Both the position numbers and the translations under genes were made by a program. Below, one piece after another: positions 44,315-54,868 of a stretch of 64,000 bases of DNA (position 1 is the stretch's first letter; each line of letters opens with the position of its first letter). The stretch comes from Blattamonas nauphoetae (lineage: Eukaryota; Preaxostyla; Oxymonadida). Below the pieces are notes generated by a model. That model had not been told where the DNA came from, made no database searches, and saw only the letters and a program-made list of their open reading frames with translations. Location: positions 248,001-312,000 of the forward strand of contig JARBJD010000003.1 in assembly GCA_033064195.1 (NCBI GenBank). The letters are read 5' to 3'.

Positions 44315-44633
44315 AATCAATATTGTTCAACCCCCAAGTTACTTGTTTTTGAAACAACTACAAACTGTGAACAAAGGCATCTGAATCTTGGCACTTTCCA
44401 GACAATCAGATCAGACTGGCTATTCCTCTTTCTGTACCCTCGACGTAAAAACCAAAGACCAGGGTTAAATGTTCATCTTGTTTGGGGCGAAGGAGTAACA
44501 AGTCATGGTGGTCGAGAGATCAGATTGTACATCGCCAATTCATCATTTTCCTTTGCTCTGACTTTTATCTTGAATGAGTGATTGCCGAGAAAGAAATGAA
44601 TAGTACTCAAAAAAGAATTGCAACAAATCTCCA

Positions 44634-45137
44634 TTACACACATTTATCAAAGTGATCAAATAATAAAGATTGTCCTTCATCTCCTTTCACAGGTGTTTGA
44701 ACTTTTTTCTGTCTGTTTGATGATTCTTGAAAATCTGTGATCATTATCTGGATTGGTGTAGCTCCCTGTTGAAATACGTACACTGCTTTCGCCGCCTCAA
44801 AAGATAAAGTTTCGTCAGATCGGATCGATATCAACTCGATAGGTCGCCTTTTCCACAGACCAGGAATCCCAATCTCGAAAGGTTTAAGTACACGCCTCGC
44901 GTTTGGTGCAAAACAGAAGAGGATGATATTGTTGTTTCTAGTGATGTTCATCACTCTTTCAGTTTTGTGAATCGAACCCATGTCGACGAACAGGACACCG
45001 GGCTGGATCGGCATAGCGTCAACTGTACGTTTGGGAAACCAGTTCAAGCTTCGATCGCTCCAGCAGAACCCCCCACATTCGGTCCAAATTCCACGATGAA
45101 AGAATACTCTCCGAAACAAACCCACCCAACCACACAC
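44634..45137 (-). pseudogene. DDE transposase fragment (pogo/Tigger-like DDE_1)
   Basis: The open frame contains PGVLFVDMGSIHKTERVMN, then NIILFCFAPNARRVLKPFEI and GIPGLWKR. This spacing matches the second half of DDE_1 transposases (LLxDNAxxH, then I-L-PxxTTHxLQPLD, then a lysine-rich helix). The usual TTH-LQPLD core is altered to RRVLKPFEI, so the catalytic site is likely dead. The N-terminal helix-turn-helix part is absent. Dead pogo-type elements fit the TA-flanked MITE nearby, though a direct link is not shown. Confidence 0.5.
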
Positions 45138-45199
45138 ACCGCTTCAGAGCCCACGGATGACATGAGTGAGACTTTATGAGATCAGGCATGAGTTCCAGA

Positions 45200-45420
45200 A
45201 TCGGAATCAGAAAACGAGTCAAATCCCTCTTGTCAGTGTTTCGTCTAATATCACAAGAAGGATGTCTCCAACGAATCATTGAGAGTGGAGAATGTCTGTC
45301 TCGGCTGTGAGATGAGATGAGACTCGAAGAAGGGAATTCGTACTTTTTTTGATCTCCAAAATTCTGGCTCAGCTGAATCCACCTTCCCTTCGAATCAACT
45401 TCGACGAAAGAAGCCTCCAT
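45200..45420 (-). repeat. Second copy of the unidentified protein-like segment
   Basis: It aligns with 41036-41170 in direct orientation and carries the cleaner reading: QKKYEFPSSSLISSHSRDRH, then TDKRDLTRFLIPILELM. The frame remains open for 133 codons (45420 to 45019) and overlaps the DDE_1 fragment. Nature unknown. Confidence 0.5.
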
Positions 45421-45465
45421 ATATCACAAACAATACTATCATATCGTATTGGATCGTCAAGAAGA

Positions 45466-45945
45466 AAGGATAAATCACAATTGGTCTAACTAATGAAAAA
45501 TGCAAATTTGAGATTTATTTGACGACAAAAATTTGAGAGTGCCTCATATCGCCCTATAGGAAAATGCACACATTTTTTGAAACTTTTTGGGGTCATTTCT
45601 CCACGACCAGAAGTCCTTTTTGGACCGAAGAAAAAGCGTTTTTATCGTATATATATCGATCAAAGACACTCAAAACAATAAAAAATTCCCATGTAATTTT
45701 TCTGTGCAAAAAATAGCGTTTTTTCACATCGTCCCAGATACCCACAATTTTTTCTTGCAATTTTTTTCAAAAAATTCATTTCACCAAAAAACGATTCAAC
45801 AAAAAATTTCCTCAAAATCGGTTCACAGGTTGTGAAGATATTGCCGAAACACTTTCTTTTTCTGAGGCAAAACGGGGTATTTTGAGGTTTTCTCGGAATA
45901 GAGTCGAGATATATGTCTAACATTTAATTTTTCTTAGTTAGTCCA
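45466..45945 (+). mobile_element. Short-TIR element, copy F, with the right arm of the 421-bp inverted repeat
   Basis: The element proper runs about 45481-45945. Its ends are TTGGTCTAACTAA and the inverted TTAGTTAGTCCAG. Internal blocks match copies A, B and E. Positions 45466-45886 are the inverted duplicate of 42629-43049. There is no coding capacity beyond short frames, so it is non-autonomous. Confidence 0.75.
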
Positions 45946-46199
45946 GTATGGTCCCACACCGAAAAGAGCGTGGATTATTGCTTTTCTTGGATTTTAAACG
46001 CCACAATAGGGGATCGGGGAAAAAGTCCAAAAAACCAATATTGTCTCGACAGCACTCTCAGAGGCACATTGTGATATGTTTTTGTATGACCATCTTTTCA
46101 CGATGTCTGAATAAAGAAAATGCCATTTATTTGGCTGAAAACGGATGGATGGGTGGGGAGAGATGGCACTAGTGTGATAACCCAGCGGAAGAAAGTTCC

Positions 46200-46595
46200 G
46201 TCAACTCATAGCAGATTAAGGTATTGATGCCATCTTCCTGCCCGCAAATGTACCTGCCTGGTGACATCGGAACGATCTCAACGTTAGCGCAAATTTCAAA
46301 TTGCATTTCACAACAATGGAAGCATTCCCATCTAAAATTCAATTGGGTGCCAAATCTACCAAAAGGGCTTGAAAAACTGGAATCAAAAATACAGAAAAGT
46401 CCATCCATTGATGCGATTCATCAGTCATTCATGACAGCCGGTGTATTTCCTGTAGAAATGGCCGTTGGATCAGTTGATTGGTCCGAAGGTTCGGGAAACA
46501 CTGGAACATCGCGGTGTCTTGACATGACAAGCAAACTATTTGGGAGTACGACTGTTTTTGAATCTTGGATAGCTGACATTGAGAGGAAGGCCTGA
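46200..46595 (+). pseudogene. Probable C-terminal transposase fragment
   Basis: A 123-codon frame contains LEKLESKIQKSPSIDAIHQ followed by SFMTAGVFPVE. The I-x-x-SF-x-xAG-x-x-P pattern is typical of the C-terminus of DDE_1-type transposases. Upstream QMYLPGDIGTISTL could be a changed form of the PLD region. No catalytic residues can be fixed. It is on the opposite strand from the fragment at 44634-45137, so the two are not simply one gene. Confidence 0.35.
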
Positions 46596-46856
46596 AGAAC
46601 AATGAAAACCATGAAAAAATGCGAAATACCTTCATCAATCCACAGGCTGTTGATGCTGATTATATCTCGGAATCATCAACCTCAAATCGAAGTGAGTACT
46701 GAAATTGTTCCAATCTAAAAAAAGATGAATCTTCAATACAGGCTGATAGTTTGTGATTCTGACTATATGAAATTGAGAAAATACATACTTGAACCATTGA
46801 TAGGTGTGTCGTCGTTTCTCGCTGTTCGAGATAGAGTTGGAAAATGCACTTGAGAA

Positions 46857-48480
46857 TTAAGCGTGAACATCGTTGAGAGATTGAACTTTCTTCTCCGGTC
46901 TTCTCCCCTTCACATATCCGGACATATCTCCAAAGTGACTTTCACACATGTTCTTACCGTGTCCAGGAAAGATGAAGTTGACAACAGTCGGAATATGATG
47001 GAGTCGATGAAGGAGGTTGGCGAGAAGGTAAGTCTCCACTTGGCGGCAGTGAAAATGTGGGCCACCGTCAGACCACCATTTTATTGCGTTCACATTACAA
47101 AAGAATGAATCAGTCATGACGGTATTCCGACAGTGGACCACGAACGAACCTGAGTGAGGAAGGGTTCTGCGCAGAGAAGTTTTCTCCCACTTCCACCTTC
47201 CAGAATGGAATGGAGAGGTTCTCTTTGAAGTCTCCAAGAAGGACGCACTCGCCATCTTTCAGCTGTGAGAGATCAGAAATGTGATGTGATCGTTGCGTTG
47301 TAGTATCTTCCTTATGCATTTTAAGGCGTTCGATTGTTGACTCGTGAATTACTCTCTTTTCTTATGGGAGGGCCGGCAGTTGATCCATCAATACACAGTG
47401 ACCACACAAGTCTGTCCTATTCTCAGATGGTGTGACACATCCCTCAATGTAAGAACAACGTCTTCTCTTTGTGAGTGTAGAAGTGGGGATCATTGAAAGG
47501 AAATCATCAATCAGCTGTGACGGTGGAATTGGTGTAATTTGATGAGTTGGAAAGAAAGGGAAGCTATTGGGGACTACAATGTGTTGTAGCTCATCTGTCC
47601 GTCGAGAAAGAAAACTACCATCGCGAATAGAGTTCACCAGGACTTTTTATTGCTGTCCTTATTTAATTATATAATATGGTTGGAAAATGTTTCGAGACGG
47701 AACGAAGTCAAGTTCGATGGAGGCATTGTCCTCCAATGTGGTTTCCAAGTGTGTTTGATTTTACAAATGTCACCCAATGTTTCATTTTCTGTTGAATTCT
47801 TTCATGGGTTTAATTCGAGAAAGCGAGATACCCATCTTGAACCTGACAGAGGATAATCATCGACTAAATACAAAACTATTGAAAGGGTTGGAAGCTTGCT
47901 AGATATACTCATTTGTTGGTCATCATGAATATCAACAGTATATTCGGGTTCACCGATGTCATCAGTCCCTGTATTGTTTGGATATCGCTTCTTATCTAGG
48001 AAAACAATGTTGGAATGTAAACGGCACACCTCTTTGACTTGTCGAACTTCAGAAGATGGAGAAGTGATACTTTTTGTAATTGAATAGAAATCAACGATAT
48101 CATTCACATTGGGCGCATCAATTCTGTCTCCTGAGTTCGTGATCCGTTGTATGACTGAGAGCCCATGTTGTTTAATCCTTAGTAGCGCACATCGTTCTGT
48201 TTGAACGGATGTTCTAAGCTGATCCACGAACGTATCATGAGATCCGCGCTTCAACAGGTAAAATAGCGATCTGATTTCCACTTGAATCTCAGGTAAAACT
48301 TGATCATACAGTTCCTCCAGACCGAGCTTTGTGATCGAAACAGTTTGCTTCTGTTGTTTGATGATTGTGTTGAATTTCAAATAGAAGTTACGCCAAACAT
48401 TCTTACATGCGGCGTTAGGACGAATAGTCATCTTCATGTGTTCAACCATATTTCGCATTTTCTTCTCAGGGCAGTATTGT
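46857..48480 (-). pseudogene. Remnant of a second, unassigned DDE-type transposase
   Basis: Several minus-strand blocks follow each other: CTQYCPEKK and a 218-codon helical segment (48480-47802); a cysteine-rich segment with CSYIEGC and LCGHC (47637-47362); GECVLLGDFKENLSIPFW (about 47270-47190); then KWWSDGGPHFHCRQVETYLL and FIFPGHGKNMCESHFGDMSG (47110-46900). The D...EN, SDGG and GHGK-C...H blocks follow the layout of a DDE-type integrase-like transposase. At least one change of frame near 47160 separates DFKEN from SDGG, and stops separate the cysteine-rich block, so it is inactive unless unusual splicing occurs. Superfamily not assigned. Confidence 0.5.
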
Positions 48481-48825
48481 GTGCACGTTTCACTCTCGGT
48501 TTATCATGATTTTTGCTCAACAGACACAGTGCCTTGTGATGTCGTGGAAAATGAAAGAAAAAACCCGATAAGTGCAGATCTACTACAAATCAAAATTTGA
48601 TGTTTCTGAAGCGCCACTTTAGTCCCTTGAAGTTTGAATCTGTGCTCTCAAAACATTTTGATACAAAAGAACTACAAAAAATACACGATGAGATCGAAAT
48701 GTTGGTATGAGTAACCTTTTGCGCCCACTTTGATCGAGCCCAAAATTTCTATGAAAGTCATTCTCTCCTCATTTTTAGTGAAGCGACAAAAGTCACAGAG
48801 AAGTTTTAAATACAAAGTTCAACGA
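48481..48825. other. No feature seen
   Basis: AT-rich spacer between two transposon-derived segments. Short frames only. Confidence 0.4.
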
Positions 48826-49050
48826 TTACGGCTCGTATTCAGAGGCATTTGCACCACCATCCACCTCTAGGATGTCTTCAATTTCTTCTTCCTCCTCATT
48901 TTCTGGAGGTGTGTCGTACGTGAGAACATGGGATACAAATTGTTCAAAAGGAATGTTCAATATTCTCCGACCAGCAAACGCCGCGATGTATTCCTGGAGC
49001 TGGGTCTTTCGAATTCCGTAGGGGGGTAGGAAACGTCTGAATGACGACCA
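48826..49050 (-). pseudogene. C-terminal exon cut by a MITE
   Basis: From the MITE edge the minus strand reads FRRFLPPYGIRKTQLQEYIA, AFAGRRILNIPFEQFVSHVL and then an acidic end (ENEEEEEIEDIL) to TAA. It is open right up to the element's TA. I do not see a continuation on the far side of the MITE. The family is unknown; it may be the tail of a transposon protein. Confidence 0.45.
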
Positions 49051-49053
49051 CTA

Positions 49054-49706
49054 CAGTCTGAATAGTTCAAAGTCGAAGTGAAATAATTCAAAGTCGAAGT
49101 GAAATAATTCAAAGTCGAAGGACCAAATTTTTGGACCAATTTGTTCCAGTGAACCTCAAAAACCACTCTTTCATGATCACAACAGAATCATTGATCATGA
49201 TACTGGCTAATCACGTATCATCCGACACCATTCAACACTTTCTCGGAAATAGTTCACCTTTTAGAGCTCTTTTCACAGTAATTCTACGTCTTAGCCCAGA
49301 AAAACCAACAAATCAGATCCTTCACAAGTTGAACAAGGCCAAAAGTTTCCATAACTAGTCACACAGTTGACTCCTTCACACCTCTCAAACATCAGTTCAA
49401 TCCTACTGCCTTTTGCGTGACACAGGCTGTTTTTTCTCAGACCAATGAGGTGACTTCTTACTTCTAAAAAGCTCAAAATCACTACAGAAAGCATAAATAC
49501 ATAGTTTTCAATCCTGAAAAACGTGTTTACCCGAAAAAGTACATGTGAACAAAACGGTCACAGGAGATATAGAGTGAATTATGACCTGATTTCGGAAGCT
49601 AAATGAAATTAATCTGAATTTCGACATTGAATTATTCCACTTCGACTTCTAATTATTTCACTTCGACTTTGAATTATTTATGTTCGACTTTGAATTATTC
49701 AGACTG
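49054..49706. mobile_element. Non-autonomous Tc1/mariner-pogo type element (MITE) flanked by TA
   Basis: The ends are inverted repeats CAGTCTGAATA-TTCAAAGTCGAA, flanked on both sides by TA (49052-49053 and 49707-49708), the target duplication of Tc1/mariner-superfamily elements. Behind each terminus lies a short array of a 21-bp unit (ATTCAAAGTCGAAGTGAAATA), about three copies on the left and three diverged ones on the right in inverted order. The 500-bp centre has no transposase. The subterminal arrays could be transposase binding sites. Confidence 0.82.
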
Positions 49707-49816
49707 TACGATTCGATTGTGTTTGTATGTATGTCTGTGTTAGGTACTCTAATAGTAGTGTCAATAATCCGAATATATTCAAAAATCCGTAACATGGGGA
49801 TTGAAAAATATAGATG

Positions 49817-50288
49817 GGTCAAACTAAGAAAAATAAAATTTGGTTCCGCGCCGAAACCCCTGTGTCGGGAGAAAACCTCAAAATACTGTTTCCTTTAGGC
49901 GTCCACATATTTTTCTCAACTTTTTGCCCTTTTTTCTCCACAACCAGCCATCCGTTTTGAATCAAATAAAATGCATTGTGATCGTAAAGATCTCGACAAA
50001 AGCTGCTCAAAAAATGAAAGATATTTTTTTCTAAGAATTTTTTGTCGAGAAAAATATGGGTTTTTTTCCATTTTCTCAAATATCCAGAATTTTTTCTCCA
50101 ATTTTTTTTCAAAATGTTCATTTCACCAAAAAAACGTTTTGGTGCAAAATTTCATCAAAATCGGTTCACGGGTTGTTGAGATATTGCCAAAACGATTTTT
50201 TTCATCGGGCAAATGGGGGTATTTTGAGGTTTTCTCGGGATCGGGTGGGAGTATAATTCTAAAATTTTATTTTTTTCTTAGTTTGACC
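49817..50288. mobile_element. Short-TIR element, copy E (most complete)
   Basis: The ends GGTCAAACTAAG and CTTAGTTTGACC are inverted. Just inside, GGGAGAAAACCTCAAAATA on the left mirrors TATTTTGAGGTTTTCTCGGG on the right. The element is 472 bp, matching copy F (465 bp) in length. It contains the family block TTTCATCAAAATCGGTTCAC. No transposase. A clear target-site duplication could not be fixed by eye. Confidence 0.75.
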
Positions 50289-50734
50289 AATAGTGGTTTT
50301 TCAAGAAAAAAGCACCGATTGGTGACAGGACACCGATTGGTGACTCCACTATTAGTTCTCTCCCAATTGTCCAAAACTGGGAATGGTAGTGTTAAGAAAA
50401 AGTGACCGACATTCTTTCGTGTCATCTGGCGTTGTGTATATAAGGAATGATGATCAATGAAACAGAGGTGTGAATATCAGAAATGAAATTCAGAAGAATT
50501 GTGAAGAGGTGAAAACTGAATGACACTTCATTGTTTCTCACCCAGCCTGTTCAGCCAAGGATGAAGGTTCAATTCTCAGCGTCCCCCATTTTTTTGTATC
50601 TCTGAGAGTTTTTCGACCCGTCAAGTGCAGTTTTGCCAATAAATCACGTTGATTCATTTGAGAGGATATCAGAGAACTCTGCTCAATAGAGTTGACTGGA
50701 TCGTCCCAGAATTATTTGGCAGATCATCCTATCA
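50289..50734. other. Spacer upstream of RPAP1
   Basis: No gene seen. At 50311-50342 the unit CACCGATTGGTGAC occurs twice, each copy itself nearly palindromic. A stretch near 50560-50610 has a GGTTCAATTC box but does not fold as a tRNA. The last part presumably includes the RPAP1 promoter. Confidence 0.4.
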
Positions 50735-53700
50735 ATGCTTGGGGATATTATCGAACATTCAGATAGCGAGTCAGACGATAGTCCCACTGAAAGAATTGGT
50801 TCTGTCATTCTATTCACACTTTACTTCTGTTAGTAACTCAAAATGGTTTTCCTCAGATATTTCATCGCAATGATCCAGACAACCCATTTACTCAACATTC
50901 AAAAGTCTTAAAAGACTCAAAATTGTCTCGTGATCAGTCAGAAGCAACATATCTGTTCAATCAAATGACACATGAAGAGAAAATGGAAGCAAAAAAAGAA
51001 CTCGAGTCAAAGCTTCCTCCAGATGTTCTTCAGGGATTTCTTCGGTACCTTTCCCAGAAAACTGAACCTCAAACTCATACCAAGAAGTCAATTCACCTGA
51101 CCAACCCTCCATTGTCTGGAGTCGTTCCTCCACTCAAACCATCATCACAACGTGAACACACGAAACAGACTCTGCAGCCTACACTTGAGCAACTTCACAA
51201 TCCATCGTTATTTCAATTTCCAAAATCCGAGATGGACAAATTAGCATGGACTAAAGATGTTTCCATTCAAGACAAAGACGACAATACCTCATCTTTTCGA
51301 TACGGATTGGACGGAAAATTGATTTCATTCGAAGACTCAAGTTCGATTCCATCGCACAGCGGGTTGTTTCATCATGGAGATGAACCGTCGAGAGCGGGAT
51401 ACACAATCCTCGAATTGATGAGACTTTCTGGGTCCTCTTTCGCCCCACAAAGACTAACTGCCATCCAAACACTTTTAAACACATTCAGACGTGCTCGTTC
51501 AGCCGAACTTACTTCTCATCACCCAAAATCTATCATCCCGACTCCGATACCAAAAGAAACAATCTCACCCATCACAACCTTCCTCGCCTTTGACGGAGTT
51601 CTTCTCCTCCGATGGTGTCTGGACTCAACAAATATGAACATTGTCTCAATGACGATTCGCACAATTTGTGCCTTGTGTGGGGTGAGTGACGAGGCCCTTC
51701 AAGAAAGCGACTGCGACGAGGAGACGTGTGTGGAGATGATGGAAGACGATCAGAATGCAATGCTTCTCTTCGACATCAAAACGAAGGAAGGGGAGGAATA
51801 CGAAAAGAAGCTGGAAGAGGAGAACAACACTGCCAATTACGACGATGAGAAGGAGGAGCCTGATCTGGCGGAGCTTGGGAAAGTGGATGTGATCGCAGGA
51901 TTTCTGGAGACTGGGATTCTGGAACGATTTGCTGTTCTCCTTTCTCGAGATGTACCTGTCCATCTTCTCTTCTCTCTCCTCTTACTCTTCGCGAGACACT
52001 CCGAGTCTTCGGCGAACAAAATCCTGAAATGCTGGAGGTTGATTGAGGAAATAAAGAAGTCGGTTTTTGAGCGGATGCCCAAACCAAACAACACACAACT
52101 TGAGCCCTCTCTCTGCCGACTCAGAGGCCTCAGATTGTTCATTCTCCTTCTCAGACGGAACTCGGTTCAGGAATCATCCATCTTTCTTCAGTTGTCAACG
52201 AACGTTCTCCGCTTCATTCTTCTCCCCGGACTGTTTGTCTCATCAACTCTGATTCGGTCACTCGTCTCTCTCTCGTACTCCTTCCTCGCCCATCTTGCTC
52301 CTCTCCTTCAACATGGAAAACAACCCCCACCCAATCTTCCCATCACAAACCCACCAGAACCACAGGAGAAGAAGACTGGGGATGCTGAAGATCTTGTCTT
52401 TGAAACGAAGGATGATGCAGAGAACCTGATGGAGTCCCTCGTTCTCATCGACGATTTGGAGAACAACCCATTCACCTTCCTTGAGACGTTCAGAGAGCCA
52501 TTTGCACAGAATGTTCGGCTCCTTCTGCAGGCGATTCAGTCCCAGAAAGAGATCGACGAAACGGTTCAGATTGGACTCTGCCACGTGAAGGGTGTGTGCC
52601 AGCTGATCTCGGAGCTCTTTCACCATGTGTCAGGTATCGAGGAAGCTTCCCCGCTCCGAATGAGCCCCGCGTCTCTTCTTCCTTTCATCGATGTCATTCT
52701 TCCATCTCTCATTCGATTTTTCGAGATATCAATCGGAGAACAAACACATGAGAATATTGTCCTGACACAACAGTTCCTCACTCCACTTTTCTCTCTGTTG
52801 AACGAAGCTCTTGTTGCAGTTCCACTCGATTCATTTGCATCATCATTTCTTCCGACTCTCATCCGGGGTGTGGTTGCTCCACTTATCACACTTTTCAACA
52901 ATTCTTCATCATCATTCGTCTCACACACTTTTGATGTTTTGGAGGCTCTCCGCAAGTCCCACCCAGAAAGTATCAGTCAACTCAGTTCAGCAAATCCAAC
53001 CCCTCCTCACCCAGCTCTCTCATCCAATGTATTCGCAATCAGTGCATTCCCTCTTCTCCCTATGTTCATCCCGAACTCATCCACAGTTGTATCATTTCTC
53101 TCTTCTTCTCTCGACCTCCTCCATACCACCCTCTCCTTCCAACCGCGGCCAGACACAGTCCAGATTGTTGTCCCTCCTCTGAACCCAACATTCATCTCAT
53201 CACTCATCGAAGAATCATTTTGTCTCTTCGATCGTCATCTCCGCTCTCTCCGCCCGTACACTGATTCCATCCTCGCCACCCAATCAACCCAACTGAAAAA
53301 GACCCCCTATCTCGGAACATTCAACTCACATCCGTTTCTCGTCCTGGACCAAGCTCCACCGATCCCTCAAGACACTCACGCTGGGCTGAGGACACTCTAC
53401 CCGACAACCCACACTCGTCGTGTCCGACTCTCGTCTCTCCATAATGCCTGGAGACTTGCTTTGACCACGCTTGTCATTATGGACAAGTTGTATCTGCATG
53501 TGACGAGACAGACGTACGACACAGCAGCTGATCTGATTCTGGCGATGGTTTCAGCCGCCTCTCCATCTGTCAAACCAGCACAAGTCCAAAAACTGTTCGT
53601 TTTGTTTGATTCGGTTGCGCAGTCGACAACATCAACCAACCCAGTTGTTTCTGTGATGCCCATCGCATCATTAGTTCTCCCTCGATCGTCTGACACGTCA

Positions 53701-54702
53701 CACAGTTCAAAACAACCACTCTCACCACTCTTTCCTCTGACACTCAGCTGGATCTTCCCAACTTCTTTGACAAAGACAGCTCTCCATTCGATCGCGAATA
53801 TTCTACCAGCACATCTCACATCGTTTGTCCAATGGGCTGGGTCTTCCTCACTCGTGGCGACCTTCTTTTTGACTATCTCGAAGAATCCTCACCTTTTGGA
53901 AGACAATAGTTCATTCAACGATTCCATGACAGTGTTGGCATTACTTGCTCATCTGCATTCACCGACCATTGTTGATTCGCTTCTCCCTCATAAAGTGTCC
54001 AAGCTCCTCCTCACTCATCCAATTGTCTCTGCTGATCTTCTCTTCTTCTTTCTCACCTCTGTGTGGCCCCCTGTTCGAACTGAATGGTGGCAGATTGTGA
54101 AAGACGACCCCGCAATTGCAAGAACCTTCTCGACATCATGGCGACTCTTCGACGGATGCTTCAAAACGGAGACAAAAGCACTCATCTTCGAGCCGATTAT
54201 CCACCACCCCACACTCGACACAAGCATCGTGGATTTTGTGTTAAACACCAACCACTTCAGCCCGTTCACGCTTGAGAACTTCGGCTGGGTGTACATGCTT
54301 GCGATCCACCAAATCTCGTCGTACCTCTTCGCTGACTTCGATGAATGTTTCTACTCGACGATGAAGACTGTGTTCCCACAATCCAATTCTCTGTCACACC
54401 CGCCAACGGAGTCGACTCCTTCTCCGATGCAGCGCTTTGCACTTTTGGAGCGATTGGGGTTGGAAAAACCCACTGTCCTCATCGACATCTTCAAATACTG
54501 TCCGATGGCCTCCTTCTCGCAGTCTGATTCGCTTCCTGGGTTTGATCTGCAAACTTTTGCGACGAAAGTCCTCGACAGCGACTTAACTGGTCAGAAGAAA
54601 GGATTGTTGGAAAAGAGAATCGAAAGTGCCAGTGAGAAGTATTCTCCAAATGCAGTCCGAATCATGGCAGCTATTTTCTCACAATTAAATAGTTCCACAT
54701 GA
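50735..54702 (+). CDS. RPAP1: RNA polymerase II-associated protein 1 (RPAP1)
   Basis: Two exons (50735-50798 and 50834-54702) with a 35-nt intron (GTTCTG...GTTAG) give about 1310 residues. The first exon is acidic (IIEHSDSESDDS). The RPAP1 N-terminal motif is EKMEAKKELESKLPPDVLQG. The RPAP1 C-terminal motif follows: KLAWTKDVS, SFRYGLDGKLIS, then GLFHHGDEPSRAGYTILEL, matching the animal RFSLQGELL...LHHHGEEAERAGYSLQEL. The rest is an alpha-solenoid. RPAP1 (yeast Rba50) helps assemble and import RNA polymerase II. Human RPAP1 is 1393 residues. The intron join is supported because other acceptors give stops. Confidence 0.92.
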
Positions 54703-54868
54703 GATTTTGTACGAAGAATTCTTTTTCGTTTCATAAGAACACTTCAAGATATTGTCTCGATGCAATTTGAATGAAAATTCAGAAATTAAGGAAAGGAAAA
54801 GAGTCATACGTGACATGAACACTGATTAAAAATAGAAAGAGAAACTAGACATATCTAAAAATTCAGAA

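Noticed and set aside
50540-50610. tRNA-like GGTTCAATTC box
   Set aside because: T-arm stem does not pair and no acceptor, D or anticodon arms can be found around it.
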